Below are positions 8,553 to 17,048 of a stretch of DNA of 64,000 bases, in pieces. The translations under genes were made by a program, and so were the position numbers. Below the pieces are notes generated by a model. It saw only the letters and a list, made by a program, of their open reading frames with translations, was not told the DNA's origin and searched no databases. The stretch covers positions 558,001-622,000 of the forward strand of contig NZ_JTAN02000003.1 in NCBI RefSeq assembly GCF_000949135.2, read 5' to 3'. The DNA comes from Burkholderia sp. USMB20. GTDB lineage: Bacteria > Pseudomonadota > Gammaproteobacteria > Burkholderiales > Burkholderiaceae. Each line of letters opens with the position of its first letter. The first letter of the stretch is position 1.

Positions 8553-10088
8553 ATGTTTGATATTGCTTCCGTCCTCCGTGACCTGGGTATTGGCCATAAC
8601 CATAGCGGCACGTGTGCAGGCTCGGCCGCGGCCTGGAGCGAAGGCGGTGACGCGCATGCGTTCGCCGCCGTAAATCCCGCAACGGGCGAGACCACCGCCT
8701 ATGTTACGGCCGCGACCGCTGACGACTACGAGCGAGTGGTTTCCGCCGCGCAAGCACAACAGCACCGGTGGCGCATGGTGCCGGCTCCGGTGCGCGGTGA
8801 ATTGGTGCTGGGAATCGGCGAGCTTGTCAAGGAGCACCACGATCTGCTAGGCCGGCTGGTTGCGATCGATACCGGTAAATCCGTTATGGAAGGCAAGGCA
8901 GAGATCAAGGAAGTGATCGATATGGCGACAATGGCCGCTGGCCAGTCGCGCATGCTGTACGGCTATACGCAGCAGTCTCAACGAGGTCGCCATCGCATGT
9001 ACGACCAATGGCTGCCACTCGGCGTTACGGGGATCATTTCAGCCTACAACTTTCCCGCCGCGGTATGGGCGCAAAATGGTTTCCTCGCGGCAATCGGCGG
9101 CAATACCGTGATCTGGAAGCCGAGCCCGAAGGTACCACTGACGGCTATCGCGTTGCAGCATCTGGCAAATCGTGCGATGGCGGCTCAGGGGCACGAGGGC
9201 GTATTCTCGCTATTCATCCCGGACGACAACGAGGTCGCAGAGCGGTTACTGACCGATCCACGAATTGCGCTGTTGTCGTTCACCGGTTCCAGCGCGGTCG
9301 GCCGCAAGGTTGCTCAGATCGTCGGGCAACAGCTCGGCCGGCGCTACATGCTCGAATGTTCGGGCAACAACGCATGTATCGTCGATGAGACCGCGGATCT
9401 CAGACTGGCCGCTCGCTCGATCACCTTTGGTGTGGTTGGCACGACAGGACAGCGCTGCACGAGCACCCGGCGCGTCATCGTTCATCGCAGCGCCGCAACG
9501 CGGTTCACCGAGCTTTTGGCGAAAGCGTTCGGGCAGATCAAGGTGGGCGATCCCCGCGAACCCGAAGCAGTCGTCGGTCCGCTGATTGATAAGGCGGCGG
9601 TCGGCCACTTTGAGGCCGCGGTGTCGCAGGCCGTGTCGCTCGGTGGGAAAGTCGTCTACGGCGGAAAGCGTATCGATCGGCCCGGCTACTACGTCGAGCC
9701 AACGATCATCACGGGCGCACAGCCCGCGTGGCCGTGCGTTCAGCACGAGACATTCGCGCCGATCGTCTATCTGACGGAGTACGACGACCTGGAAGAGGCG
9801 ATCGAGATTCACAATGGCGTCGCCCAGGGGCTGGCCTCGGGAATTCATAGCCAGGATATTTCGAACATCGAGCTATTCCTGTCGGCCGCCGGAAGCGATT
9901 GCGGCATCGCGAAGGTAAATATGGGTACTACCGGCGCGGATGTCGGGGCGGCTTTCGGTGGCGAGAAGGAGACTGGCGGCGGTCGAACCGCGGGCTCTGA
10001 TGCATGGAAGGGTTATATGCGCCGGCAAAGCGTATGCATTAACTGGAGTCGGGAATCGCCCTGGGACCAGCGGATTCATCTCGACTGA
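8553..10088 (+). CDS. NAD(P)-dependent aldehyde dehydrogenase, ALDH7-like
   Basis: 511-residue aldehyde dehydrogenase that should oxidise a semialdehyde to an acid. Catalytic Cys302 is in TGQRCTSTRR and the general base Glu268 in LECSGNNA; the Rossmann SFTGSSAVGRKVA segment and GGEKETGGGR C-terminal motif are present. The CSGNN and QRCTSTRR variants recall the ALDH7/alpha-aminoadipic semialdehyde group rather than ordinary HMS dehydrogenases. The start is ATG 8553, two bases after the cupin stop. In this operon it probably oxidises the ring-cleavage semialdehyde or a side-chain aldehyde. The 30-residue N-terminus is unremarkable. Confidence 0.85.
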   Translation: MFDIASVLRDLGIGHNHSGTCAGSAAAWSEGGDAHAFAAVNPATGETTAYVTAATADDYERVVSAAQAQQHRWRMVPAPVRGELVLGIGELVKEHHDLLGRLVAIDTGKSVMEGKAEIKEVIDMATMAAGQSRMLYGYTQQSQRGRHRMYDQWLPLGVTGIISAYNFPAAVWAQNGFLAAIGGNTVIWKPSPKVPLTAIALQHLANRAMAAQGHEGVFSLFIPDDNEVAERLLTDPRIALLSFTGSSAVGRKVAQIVGQQLGRRYMLECSGNNACIVDETADLRLAARSITFGVVGTTGQRCTSTRRVIVHRSAATRFTELLAKAFGQIKVGDPREPEAVVGPLIDKAAVGHFEAAVSQAVSLGGKVVYGGKRIDRPGYYVEPTIITGAQPAWPCVQHETFAPIVYLTEYDDLEEAIEIHNGVAQGLASGIHSQDISNIELFLSAAGSDCGIAKVNMGTTGADVGAAFGGEKETGGGRTAGSDAWKGYMRRQSVCINWSRESPWDQRIHLD

Positions 10089-10184
10089 CGCTGCAACGCT
10101 CGGCGCCCTACACTGCGGGCCGCGCGTCCTCACCTTACTGATTCGATTGGAACGGTGCGATGCGCACCGGGGAGAAGTTTTGCC

Positions 10185-10589
10185 ATGTCGCTTTCTATCG
10201 TCAAGCAATTCTATGAATGCGCGGCCGTTGGCCGCTTCGCCGATGCCCTGAGTTTGTTTGCGCCGGACGGGGAGATCGTGTTCCCGGGGCCCAGTTCGAT
10301 TCCGATGGCTGGGCGGTTTCAGGGCAGCGTCCAGATTTTGAGTTTTTTCGATACTGTCGCTGCGAGCCTGGATGTACTCCAGTTTGCGCCCGAGCGCTTC
10401 ATCGATGGTGGTGAAAGCATTGCCGTGGCGGGGCGCGAGCGATCACGTGTGCGTGCGACGGGTCTTACCTTCGATGTACCGTGGGTACAGTTGTGGACTG
10501 TACGTGAAAACCAAATCGTGAATCTCGCCGACTACTTCGAGACTGATTCGATGGCGCGCGCATTCGAGGGCCGCGTGCATACGAAATAA
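10185..10589 (+). CDS. SnoaL-like / NTF2-fold small protein
   Basis: 134-residue alpha+beta-barrel protein of the SnoaL/NTF2 group: it opens with a helix, SIVKQFYECAAVGRFADAL, then FAPDGEIVFPGP, and ends in a strand-rich half with WVQLWTVRENQIVNLADYFE. ATG 10185 has the strong GGGGAGAAG site 9 nt upstream. In catabolic operons such proteins serve as isomerases, cyclases, dehydratases or small subunits; no catalytic residue can be assigned with certainty here. It sits between the ALDH and the flavin hydroxylase. Confidence 0.7.
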   Translation: MSLSIVKQFYECAAVGRFADALSLFAPDGEIVFPGPSSIPMAGRFQGSVQILSFFDTVAASLDVLQFAPERFIDGGESIAVAGRERSRVRATGLTFDVPWVQLWTVRENQIVNLADYFETDSMARAFEGRVHTK

Positions 10590-10666
10590 GTGAAATGGCC
10601 CCGCCAAGCATATCGTGCTTGTCGGTGGTCGATCGACAACTACAGAGACAACCAGGCAATTTAATC

Positions 10667-12121
10667 ATGTCCAAGACTGGCAACGACTATATCGAGAGTC
10701 TGCGCGACGGGCGCAGCGTCTATATCAATGGTGAACGTGTTGACGACCATGTCGATCATCCGGCATTCCGGAATGCGGTCCGCACGGTGGCTGCGCTCTA
10801 CGATTTCCAGGCCGCGAACCAGGAACTGATGACGTTCACGTCACCGGGTAACGGCCGTCAGGTCAATCGCGCGTGGCAGTTGCCGAAGACTGCCGAGGAT
10901 CTCGCGGCCCGTGCTGCTGCGCATGTCGCGTGGGCGCGCCAGACAGGGGGGTGGCTTGGACGGTCCCCCGATCATGTACCGTCCGCGCTGGTCGGCATGC
11001 TGGTCGCCAGCGAGGTGTTCGAACAGTACGATCCTGCACGAGCCGCAGCACTTCGCTCCTATTACGAATGGGCGCGAGACAATGACATTGCGCTGACCTA
11101 CACGATTGTCAATCCGCAGGGCGATCGATCCAAGGATGTGGGGGACCAGGGCGTCAAATATCACTCGCTCGGCGTCGTTGACGAGGATGCCGAAGGCATT
11201 ACCGTGCGCGGAGCAAAAATGCTCGGTACTGCAGCGGTCCTGGCGCAGGAATGCCTGGTGGGTGTTCAGAATCCGCTAAAGCCGGACGATGAGATCTATG
11301 CGCTGTCGTTTGCGATCCCTCTTGCTGCGAAGGGCGTGAAGATTCTGTCGCGCCGCTCCTATGAGCAAGCGGCTAGTTCGACGTTTGACTATCCGCTGGC
11401 CACGCAATTCGACGAAAACGATGCGCTGATCTACTTCGACGACGTCAAGGTGCCATGGGACCGGGTATTCGTCTATCGGCGCCCTGACATGTGCGGGGCA
11501 ATGTTTCACAAAACCGCCGCAGAAGCGATGATGAACCTGCAGAGTCAGGCACGTTTCACAGTCAAACTGCAGTTTCTGCTCGGCATTGCACGTCGACTTA
11601 CCGAAACCACCGGAACGATCAACTTTCCTCCGATCCAGGATGTGCTCGGGAAGCTGGCCGCGCAGGCAATGGCCGTCGAAGGCAACTTCCAATCGTTGTA
11701 TGCCGATCCGGTTACGCGTAACGGCTTCTTCGTCCCGAAGGCGGCTCGAGTGTATTCGGCCACGTCGATGGGGCAGGAACTGTATCCGCATTTCGTCAAC
11801 GAGATTCGTGGTTTGGCTGGTGGCGGCGTGATCATGTTGCCCTCGTCGGCCGAAGACTTTGCGAATCCCGAGATGGCTGCGTTGATCGAACAGACTCAGC
11901 GTTCGGCAGCGATCGATCCCCAGGGGCGCGTGAAACTGATGAAGCTTGCCTGGGATGCGCTTGGCTCGGAATTCGGTTCGCGACATACCCAGTACGAGAT
12001 GTTCTATTCAGGTCCTCCATTCGTGCAACACATGCGTTGCTTCGGTCATTTCGATTGGGGCTCGTCGACCGACATGGTTGACGGCGTGATGGCCGGTTAC
12101 GGCTTGCCGAACGGTGTTTGA
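10667..12121 (+). CDS. hpaB: HpaB-like FADH2-dependent aromatic hydroxylase (oxygenase component)
   Basis: 484-residue member of the 4-hydroxyphenylacetate 3-hydroxylase family, which inserts oxygen ortho to a phenolic OH using FADH2 supplied by a separate reductase. Seen: N-terminal YIESLRDGRSVYINGERV, the TYTIVNPQGDRSKD flavin region, and C-terminal PPFVQHMRCFGHFDW. It is slightly shorter than E. coli HpaB (~520). A reductase follows after 61 nt, completing the two-component system. The start is ATG 10667; upstream in-frame codons lack a ribosome-binding site. It could convert 4-hydroxyphenylacetate to homoprotocatechuate for the hpaDEGHI set, or hydroxylate or denitrate another phenol for the VOC dioxygenase in its own operon. 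Substrate is therefore uncertain. Confidence 0.85.
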   Translation: MSKTGNDYIESLRDGRSVYINGERVDDHVDHPAFRNAVRTVAALYDFQAANQELMTFTSPGNGRQVNRAWQLPKTAEDLAARAAAHVAWARQTGGWLGRSPDHVPSALVGMLVASEVFEQYDPARAAALRSYYEWARDNDIALTYTIVNPQGDRSKDVGDQGVKYHSLGVVDEDAEGITVRGAKMLGTAAVLAQECLVGVQNPLKPDDEIYALSFAIPLAAKGVKILSRRSYEQAASSTFDYPLATQFDENDALIYFDDVKVPWDRVFVYRRPDMCGAMFHKTAAEAMMNLQSQARFTVKLQFLLGIARRLTETTGTINFPPIQDVLGKLAAQAMAVEGNFQSLYADPVTRNGFFVPKAARVYSATSMGQELYPHFVNEIRGLAGGGVIMLPSSAEDFANPEMAALIEQTQRSAAIDPQGRVKLMKLAWDALGSEFGSRHTQYEMFYSGPPFVQHMRCFGHFDWGSSTDMVDGVMAGYGLPNGV

Positions 12122-12182
12122 GCGAAATGATGGCCGTGGCATCCTGTACTGGGATGCAAGGCACGTTGTCTAAGGGTCTGTC

Positions 12183-12779
12183 ATGAATTCAGAAAAAATC
12201 AGCGCTTCCGTCAGCGAAAGGGTTTCCGCGTGGCTCGTGAAGAATGGCATTGATGCGGAGTCGGACGCAGCGAGTCAAGCTGACGCCACGGCGAGGAGCG
12301 ATGCGTTCCGATCCGCCATGCGACGGTTGGGGGGGGCGGTCAATATTGTCACAACGCAAGATGGGAGCGCCCGCTTCGGCTTGACTGCGACAGCGGTCTG
12401 CTCCCTGACCGCGAACCCGCCACGCCTTCTTGCATGCGTGAATCTCTCGGGACGAAGCTATCAAGCAATCGCCAAGGCGCGCTGCATGGCAGTGAACGTG
12501 CTCGGAATCCAGCACCGCGAACTTGCGTTCGCGTTTGCCGGCAAGCAGGGAGAGGATCCGTTCGCGGCGATCGACAACTGGACGCAAGCGGCCACCGGTG
12601 CGCCGATCCTAACCGACGCTCTTGCGTCGTTCGATTGTGACGTCGAGCAGATGATGATCACGACGACACATGCAATCGTGATCGGCGATATTCGCCACAT
12701 TAGCTACGGAGTCGGTGGGAAGCCGCTGCTCTATCTGGATGGAGAATTCATGACATCCGGAGCGTTGCTCCCCGATTAA
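12183..12779 (+). CDS. hpaC: HpaC-like flavin reductase
   Basis: 198-residue flavin reductase-like FMN-binding-split-barrel protein that supplies reduced FAD to the HpaB-like oxygenase. The core from residue ~40 shows FRSAMRRLGGAVNIVTT, FGLTATAVCSLTANPP and LLACVNLSGRSY, typical of HpaC, with the late AIVIGDIRHISYG segment. An N-terminal extension of about 40 polar residues precedes the core, so a shorter start near residue 40 cannot be excluded. It follows the oxygenase gene by 61 nt on the same strand. Confidence 0.85.
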   Translation: MNSEKISASVSERVSAWLVKNGIDAESDAASQADATARSDAFRSAMRRLGGAVNIVTTQDGSARFGLTATAVCSLTANPPRLLACVNLSGRSYQAIAKARCMAVNVLGIQHRELAFAFAGKQGEDPFAAIDNWTQAATGAPILTDALASFDCDVEQMMITTTHAIVIGDIRHISYGVGGKPLLYLDGEFMTSGALLPD

Positions 12780-12835
12780 TGTGAATTCAAGAAAGAAGAA
12801 GGTTAGAGCAGTATAGATATGTAGGAGACCGATAT

Positions 12836-13885
12836 ATGAGGCAGCCTTTTAGCGGATTTTTGGCAACCACAATGACTGTAGTTGTCGCATGGGCGATCAT
12901 AAGATTGTTTGACTTCACGACCTTCACAACCTGGACGGCGTGGATTTTTATGTGCGCGATACCTGGGCAGATCCTTATCAGTGTCAGTTGGAAAGGGAAC
13001 CCGTCCTTTGTGGCTCATCTCGCCCAGCCTGCGAAAGGAGGCGTACTTTTACTGTCCACACTCGCGATTGCCGCAGTAGTAGCCGTAGTCTGCTATGTCA
13101 CGATCGGCGGGGGGATTGCGCCGCCAGTGCCAATGCTCGTCGTGTACACCATATTCACGGTGATCGTGATGTTCTGGCTTGCGATCATGTTCGGCGGCTG
13201 GCCGTTCGTAAGCCTGACTGAAACGCCGTTCGTATCCGGGCTGTCGATGCTGGTGGCTTGTTACGGTTTGAGTTTCGTGGTATTTCGCACGTTCTGTAAT
13301 TTCGCATTCTTGCGTGGAGCGCCGATTTACGTGCCGGCGCTTGATCCTGGTGGATTGTTCGATGCGAACCTGGCTCTTGCCTTCATTGTGACGGCCGTCG
13401 CGGTGTTGTTTCTGCTGTTGCATTTCGATCTTTGGCCACTCGCCACGATTCCCTCGCTGATGCGTCAGCCGATACTGGGAATTGTCTGGACAGGCCTCGC
13501 TCTCGCGATCGGCGGCTTGGCCATGCACATCGGGATCGCGATCCTGCATATGAGCGCGTTGTCATTCATGGTGAAAGTGCCGATTCCATTCATTTTCGGC
13601 ACGATCGTAGTGCTCAATATGCTACAGGGTACGCTGTTTCAGCGTCTGCCCCAGCCTGTGAAGGGGCTCGGAAACGCCGCGGTGGCGATGGTCGGCGGCT
13701 TGCTGCTCGCATTCCTCTACGGACGGGTTGCTCCGATCCTGACAGGTACGCTCTCGTCCGGCGAGCCTGGATTTGACTACGAGCGCTGGGTTGCGTCGGC
13801 GTTGCTTGGCGTGACCTTCCCGTTACTGATTGCGTTTTCGGAATATTTCAAACTCTGGCCATTGATGAGGCGACGGAGTTCGTGA
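12836..13885 (+). CDS. Uncharacterised ~10-TM integral membrane protein
   Basis: 349 residues, overwhelmingly hydrophobic, with about ten membrane segments (approximately residues 8-27, 31-52, 68-92, 96-120, 134-158, 176-203, 212-236, 240-262, 275-300 and 318-344). No transporter-family signature was recognised. Aromatic and Gly residues are frequent in the helices. ATG 12836 has TAGGAG 7 nt upstream. It follows hpaC by 56 nt and precedes an exported RidA protein, so it belongs to the aromatic operon. A transporter for the substrate or product is the simplest guess, as no other classical permease lies in this half of the block. That is inference. Confidence 0.7.
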   Translation: MRQPFSGFLATTMTVVVAWAIIRLFDFTTFTTWTAWIFMCAIPGQILISVSWKGNPSFVAHLAQPAKGGVLLLSTLAIAAVVAVVCYVTIGGGIAPPVPMLVVYTIFTVIVMFWLAIMFGGWPFVSLTETPFVSGLSMLVACYGLSFVVFRTFCNFAFLRGAPIYVPALDPGGLFDANLALAFIVTAVAVLFLLLHFDLWPLATIPSLMRQPILGIVWTGLALAIGGLAMHIGIAILHMSALSFMVKVPIPFIFGTIVVLNMLQGTLFQRLPQPVKGLGNAAVAMVGGLLLAFLYGRVAPILTGTLSSGEPGFDYERWVASALLGVTFPLLIAFSEYFKLWPLMRRRSS

Positions 13886-14023
13886 TCGGGCCAATCCTGC
13901 AGTGCCCGATTTACTTGGCGGTGTGTTGTGACTCGACGAGTCGGAGTGAAGACATCGCAGCGAATGTGTTTGTGTGGTGGCAATGACGACAGCCACCAGT
14001 CTTGATAACGGAATACCAGAATC

Positions 14024-14575
14024 ATGAGATACCCCCTCGCTTGTTGTGCCGTCTACTTCATGCTGGCTGCAAAGTTCGCCCTAGCGCAAACCCCTGAAGA
14101 TGCACTTGTCAGATTGGGATATCCGCAGATCAACGAAGCTGCCCCGAAGACGTTCGGAAACTACGTGAACGGCAATGTGGTGGGAAAATTGTTGTTCGTT
14201 TCTTCGGCCGCTCCTCAAGACGTCAATGGTGAGTTTGGGCCGAAAAATGCGTGGCTGAAGGGACGTTTCGGAGATGACCTCGACGCCGATGAAAAGGGTA
14301 AGAAGTATGCGGAATTGGCATGCTTGCGATCGCTCCGATTTGCCAAATCTGTAATCGGAGACCTGTCGAAAATCAAGCAGGTCGTGCGCGTAACAGTGGT
14401 TAGCCTGACCACGCCGGATTTCAAGGGGCTGACCAAGGTCGCCGACGGTTGCTCGGATCTCGTAACCAAAGTGTTTGGCCCGGAGCGTGGAGCGCATGCG
14501 CGCGTCAACATCGGTGCTTCGTCCATGCCGTACGGCGTTGCCATGGAGATCACCATCGAATACGAGCTGGAGTGA
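14024..14575 (+). CDS. Exported RidA/YjgF-family protein
   Basis: 183-residue RidA-fold protein with an N-terminal signal peptide (MRYPLACCAVYFMLAAKF, ending ALA-QTP), so it should act in the periplasm. The mature part follows the long RidA type: VGKLLFVSSAAPQ, LRSLRFAKSVIGDL, QVVRVTVVSLTTPDF, and a C-terminal GASSMPYGVAMEITIEYEL strand. Most RidA proteins are cytosolic enamine deaminases; an exported copy is unusual. It lies between an unknown membrane protein and a porin, so a periplasmic step or binding role in uptake of the aromatic is possible. Catalytic competence cannot be judged by eye. Confidence 0.75.
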   Translation: MRYPLACCAVYFMLAAKFALAQTPEDALVRLGYPQINEAAPKTFGNYVNGNVVGKLLFVSSAAPQDVNGEFGPKNAWLKGRFGDDLDADEKGKKYAELACLRSLRFAKSVIGDLSKIKQVVRVTVVSLTTPDFKGLTKVADGCSDLVTKVFGPERGAHARVNIGASSMPYGVAMEITIEYELE

Positions 14576-14704
14576 GCGTGCTGGGAGGTGAGGCCGAGAG
14601 GGGATTCTCTATGTCGATGTGTCAGACGAGATTGATGAGTTGATCGGATCGGCGGAGATGATTGAAGACGAGTAATCGGTTTGAATAGATAGGAGACCGA
14701 AATT

Positions 14705-15829
14705 ATGAAATGGACAAAAACGACCGTGGGGGTGTCTACGTTTGCGCTTGCATCCTTGGCGACGCCTGTTCATGCGCAGAGTAGCGTAACGCTTTATGGT
14801 GTGATTTCGACCGGCGTTCAGTATGTTAGTAACGTCGGTGGCGCTTCGCGCGTGGCATTGGTAAGCGGCGGTATGATGCCGCCAAGGTTCGGACTGCGGG
14901 GCGACGAGGATCTGGGCGGCGGCACGCACGCGGTATTTACCCTGGAGAACGGGTTTGCGATCAATACCGGTGCTCAGGTAGGTGGGATGTTCGGACGGCA
15001 GGCATTCGTCGGCGTGCGTAACGACCGCTACGGCACCGTCACTATGGGGCGACAGTACGAGGAGATGACAGCTTCGCTCTGGTGGGCGGAGTCGGCCAAT
15101 GTGTTCACCGGTATCGGTACGCATATTGGCGACAATGACAATATGTTCTTCACGAACCGCTTCAACAACTCTATTCGCTACCAGTCGCCAAGCTTTAGTG
15201 GTGTGACGGTTGCGGGCAGCTACGCGTTCTCGAATACGACAGTCGCAAACGACAACAACGGATACAGCGTCGGAGTGAATTACGCGCGTGATCGGTTGCG
15301 ACTCGGTGGAGCCTTCACTCAATTCAATCGTCGCACCAATAGTGCAACTCCCAACCTTGTCAGTGGCGCGGTCGATAGTACGGGGTGGGGCTTCACTTCA
15401 CCCTTCGTTTTGAGTCAACATGGGGCGGGAACGGACCAGCAGCGCATCTTCGGATTGGGCGCGACCTACGATTTCGATTCGGTCAATGTGATTGGCAACT
15501 ACAGCAATGTCTTGTTCAACTACAGCGACGGGACCGGCTTGCGATTGCAGAATGCCGAGATTGCGGCTTATACGCGCCTGAATCCGATGTTGCTTGTCGG
15601 TACTGCCTATATCTATACCTGGGGACGCTACTCTGGCGGCAACAAGCCCCGCTGGCACCAAATCGACTTCAGCGTCCAGTATGCGCTGTCAAAGCGTACC
15701 GACTTGTTCGCGACTGCCATTTATCAGCACGCGGCAGGTGACGCGACCTTCGCCCAGATCTATAGCATTCCGGCCTCCTCAGGCAAGAATCAGTTGGCGA
15801 TGCAGGTCGGCATGCGCCACCGATTCTGA
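14705..15829 (+). CDS. Gram-negative trimeric porin
   Basis: 374-residue outer-membrane general porin of the Burkholderia/Neisseria type. A signal peptide ends PVHAQSS, followed by the hallmark SSVTLYGVISTGVQY strand and the RFGLRGDEDLGGGTHAVFTLENGF segment. The C-terminus is MRHRF, ending in the phenylalanine required for Bam insertion. ATG 14705 follows TAGGAG. Placed behind the membrane and RidA proteins, it probably serves as a substrate entry channel for this locus. A second porin of the same family is at 18.3 kb. Confidence 0.9.
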   Translation: MKWTKTTVGVSTFALASLATPVHAQSSVTLYGVISTGVQYVSNVGGASRVALVSGGMMPPRFGLRGDEDLGGGTHAVFTLENGFAINTGAQVGGMFGRQAFVGVRNDRYGTVTMGRQYEEMTASLWWAESANVFTGIGTHIGDNDNMFFTNRFNNSIRYQSPSFSGVTVAGSYAFSNTTVANDNNGYSVGVNYARDRLRLGGAFTQFNRRTNSATPNLVSGAVDSTGWGFTSPFVLSQHGAGTDQQRIFGLGATYDFDSVNVIGNYSNVLFNYSDGTGLRLQNAEIAAYTRLNPMLLVGTAYIYTWGRYSGGNKPRWHQIDFSVQYALSKRTDLFATAIYQHAAGDATFAQIYSIPASSGKNQLAMQVGMRHRF

Positions 15830-16077
15830 TCCAGGACGCATGACTCCGCGCGGGATCGGTGTCTTCTCTCTACCGTCTCGCGCGATAAACCGGTCGGCAT
15901 GGTGCCGGGCGACTGGCTCACGGAGCCTCGTTGGTTTCGTGTGTCGCCTTTCCGTTCTTCTTTTCGGGCCAGGTTATACGGCAGCCTGTTGTGTTGCTAA
16001 TGGCTGGCGCACGGTCCTCAGTGTACTAACGCGCGAACGGTGGCTGCAATATGAAAGGCATGTTCGCCGCCGCCGCG

Positions 16078-16518
16078 TCAGCCACTCGTTTCAGTGCAGG
16101 ACTTGATCAGCAGATCAAACAGACCGTGCAACTTGCGGCGGTCCTGCGCGGAAAGTACGGCAAGAATCTCCCGATTACAGTCAGTGGCAATGACGATCGC
16201 ACGGTCGTAAAGTGGGCGACCAGCATCGGTCAATGTCAATTCGACGCTACGTGCGTCCTGCGCGCTCGCGCTCCTGACGATCAGCCCCCGACGCTCCAGC
16301 GCGTCGCATGCGCGGCTCACCCGGCTTCGATCGAGATGGGTAGCAATGGCCAGATCGGATACCGACACGGGGCCCAGTTCACCCACGTTCAACAAAATTC
16401 TCGCTTCCGGCAAGCTCAACGAGAGTGCCTGCTCGAAGGCCGCACTTGTGATCCGGTCGGTCAGTTTTTTTATTGCGTGCAGCTTGTAAGTAAATAATCC
16501 GTGAACCGAGTCTGTCAT
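16078..16518 (-). CDS. MarR-family regulator
   Basis: 146-residue winged-helix regulator. The start ATG 16518 (MTDSVHGLFTYKLHAIKKL) is preferred over an upstream in-frame ATG that would add 20 residues of unlikely sequence. The core shows LSLPEARILLNVGELG, VSDLAIATHLDRSRVSRACDALERRGLI as recognition helix, and the wing DARSVELTLTDAG, as in HpaR-like repressors of aromatic catabolism. It diverges from the binding-protein gene at 17049 over a 530-bp gap, and probably controls that gene and itself in response to an aromatic acid. Confidence 0.85.
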   Translation of the reverse strand: MTDSVHGLFTYKLHAIKKLTDRITSAAFEQALSLSLPEARILLNVGELGPVSVSDLAIATHLDRSRVSRACDALERRGLIVRSASAQDARSVELTLTDAGRPLYDRAIVIATDCNREILAVLSAQDRRKLHGLFDLLIKSCTETSG

Positions 16519-17048
16519 GCTCGATGCGATAGGTGGTGATGTAGCCGGTAAGCATAGCATCCCGCAGCCGGTCGTCACATCTCACCGATGAATTCGGGAA
16601 TATACGTGCTTGCGCACGCAAATATAGACGGCTACGATCGGTCCTCATTCGCTGTCGAGGCGTGTGCAGTGGATATCCGCGTGAGGCGGAAACCGACGCG
16701 CGAGCCTGGAAAGGTTCACAGGGGCCGGCTTCGCGCGTAGGCCGCCACATCGGACAGGCGACGCGATAGCAAGCGTTATGCGTACTGCAGCGAACCGCAC
16801 GATGGAAGGTCAGGACATCATTCGCCGGACATTCGGGTTCAATCGGACGGGCGCGGTGCGGATTTCGATCAGGTTGAAGACGGAGGATTCTCATATCCGG
16901 TTCCTCTTGATTGATCAGTAAGGTCTTCTAAGGAGAATCGCTAGCTAATAGCGATTAGAGAGGGCGGGCGTCACCGAGTAAACGGTGGATAGCCTGCGGC
17001 GTGCAGTAGTTGGAGGTTCTGTCGTTTAATCGGGAAGAGGAGATCGTC
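16519..17048. promoter_or_regulatory. Divergent marR / binding-protein promoter region
   Basis: 530 bp without a convincing gene. An inverted repeat TTGCG-CA-CGCAA at 16610-16621, in an AT-rich setting with TATA on both sides, lies ~92 bp upstream of the marR start and is a candidate MarR operator. The remainder, 16630-17040, shows no ORF with recognisable motifs on either strand. GAGGAG ahead of the GTG at 17049 is the ribosome-binding site of the next gene. Confidence 0.4.
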
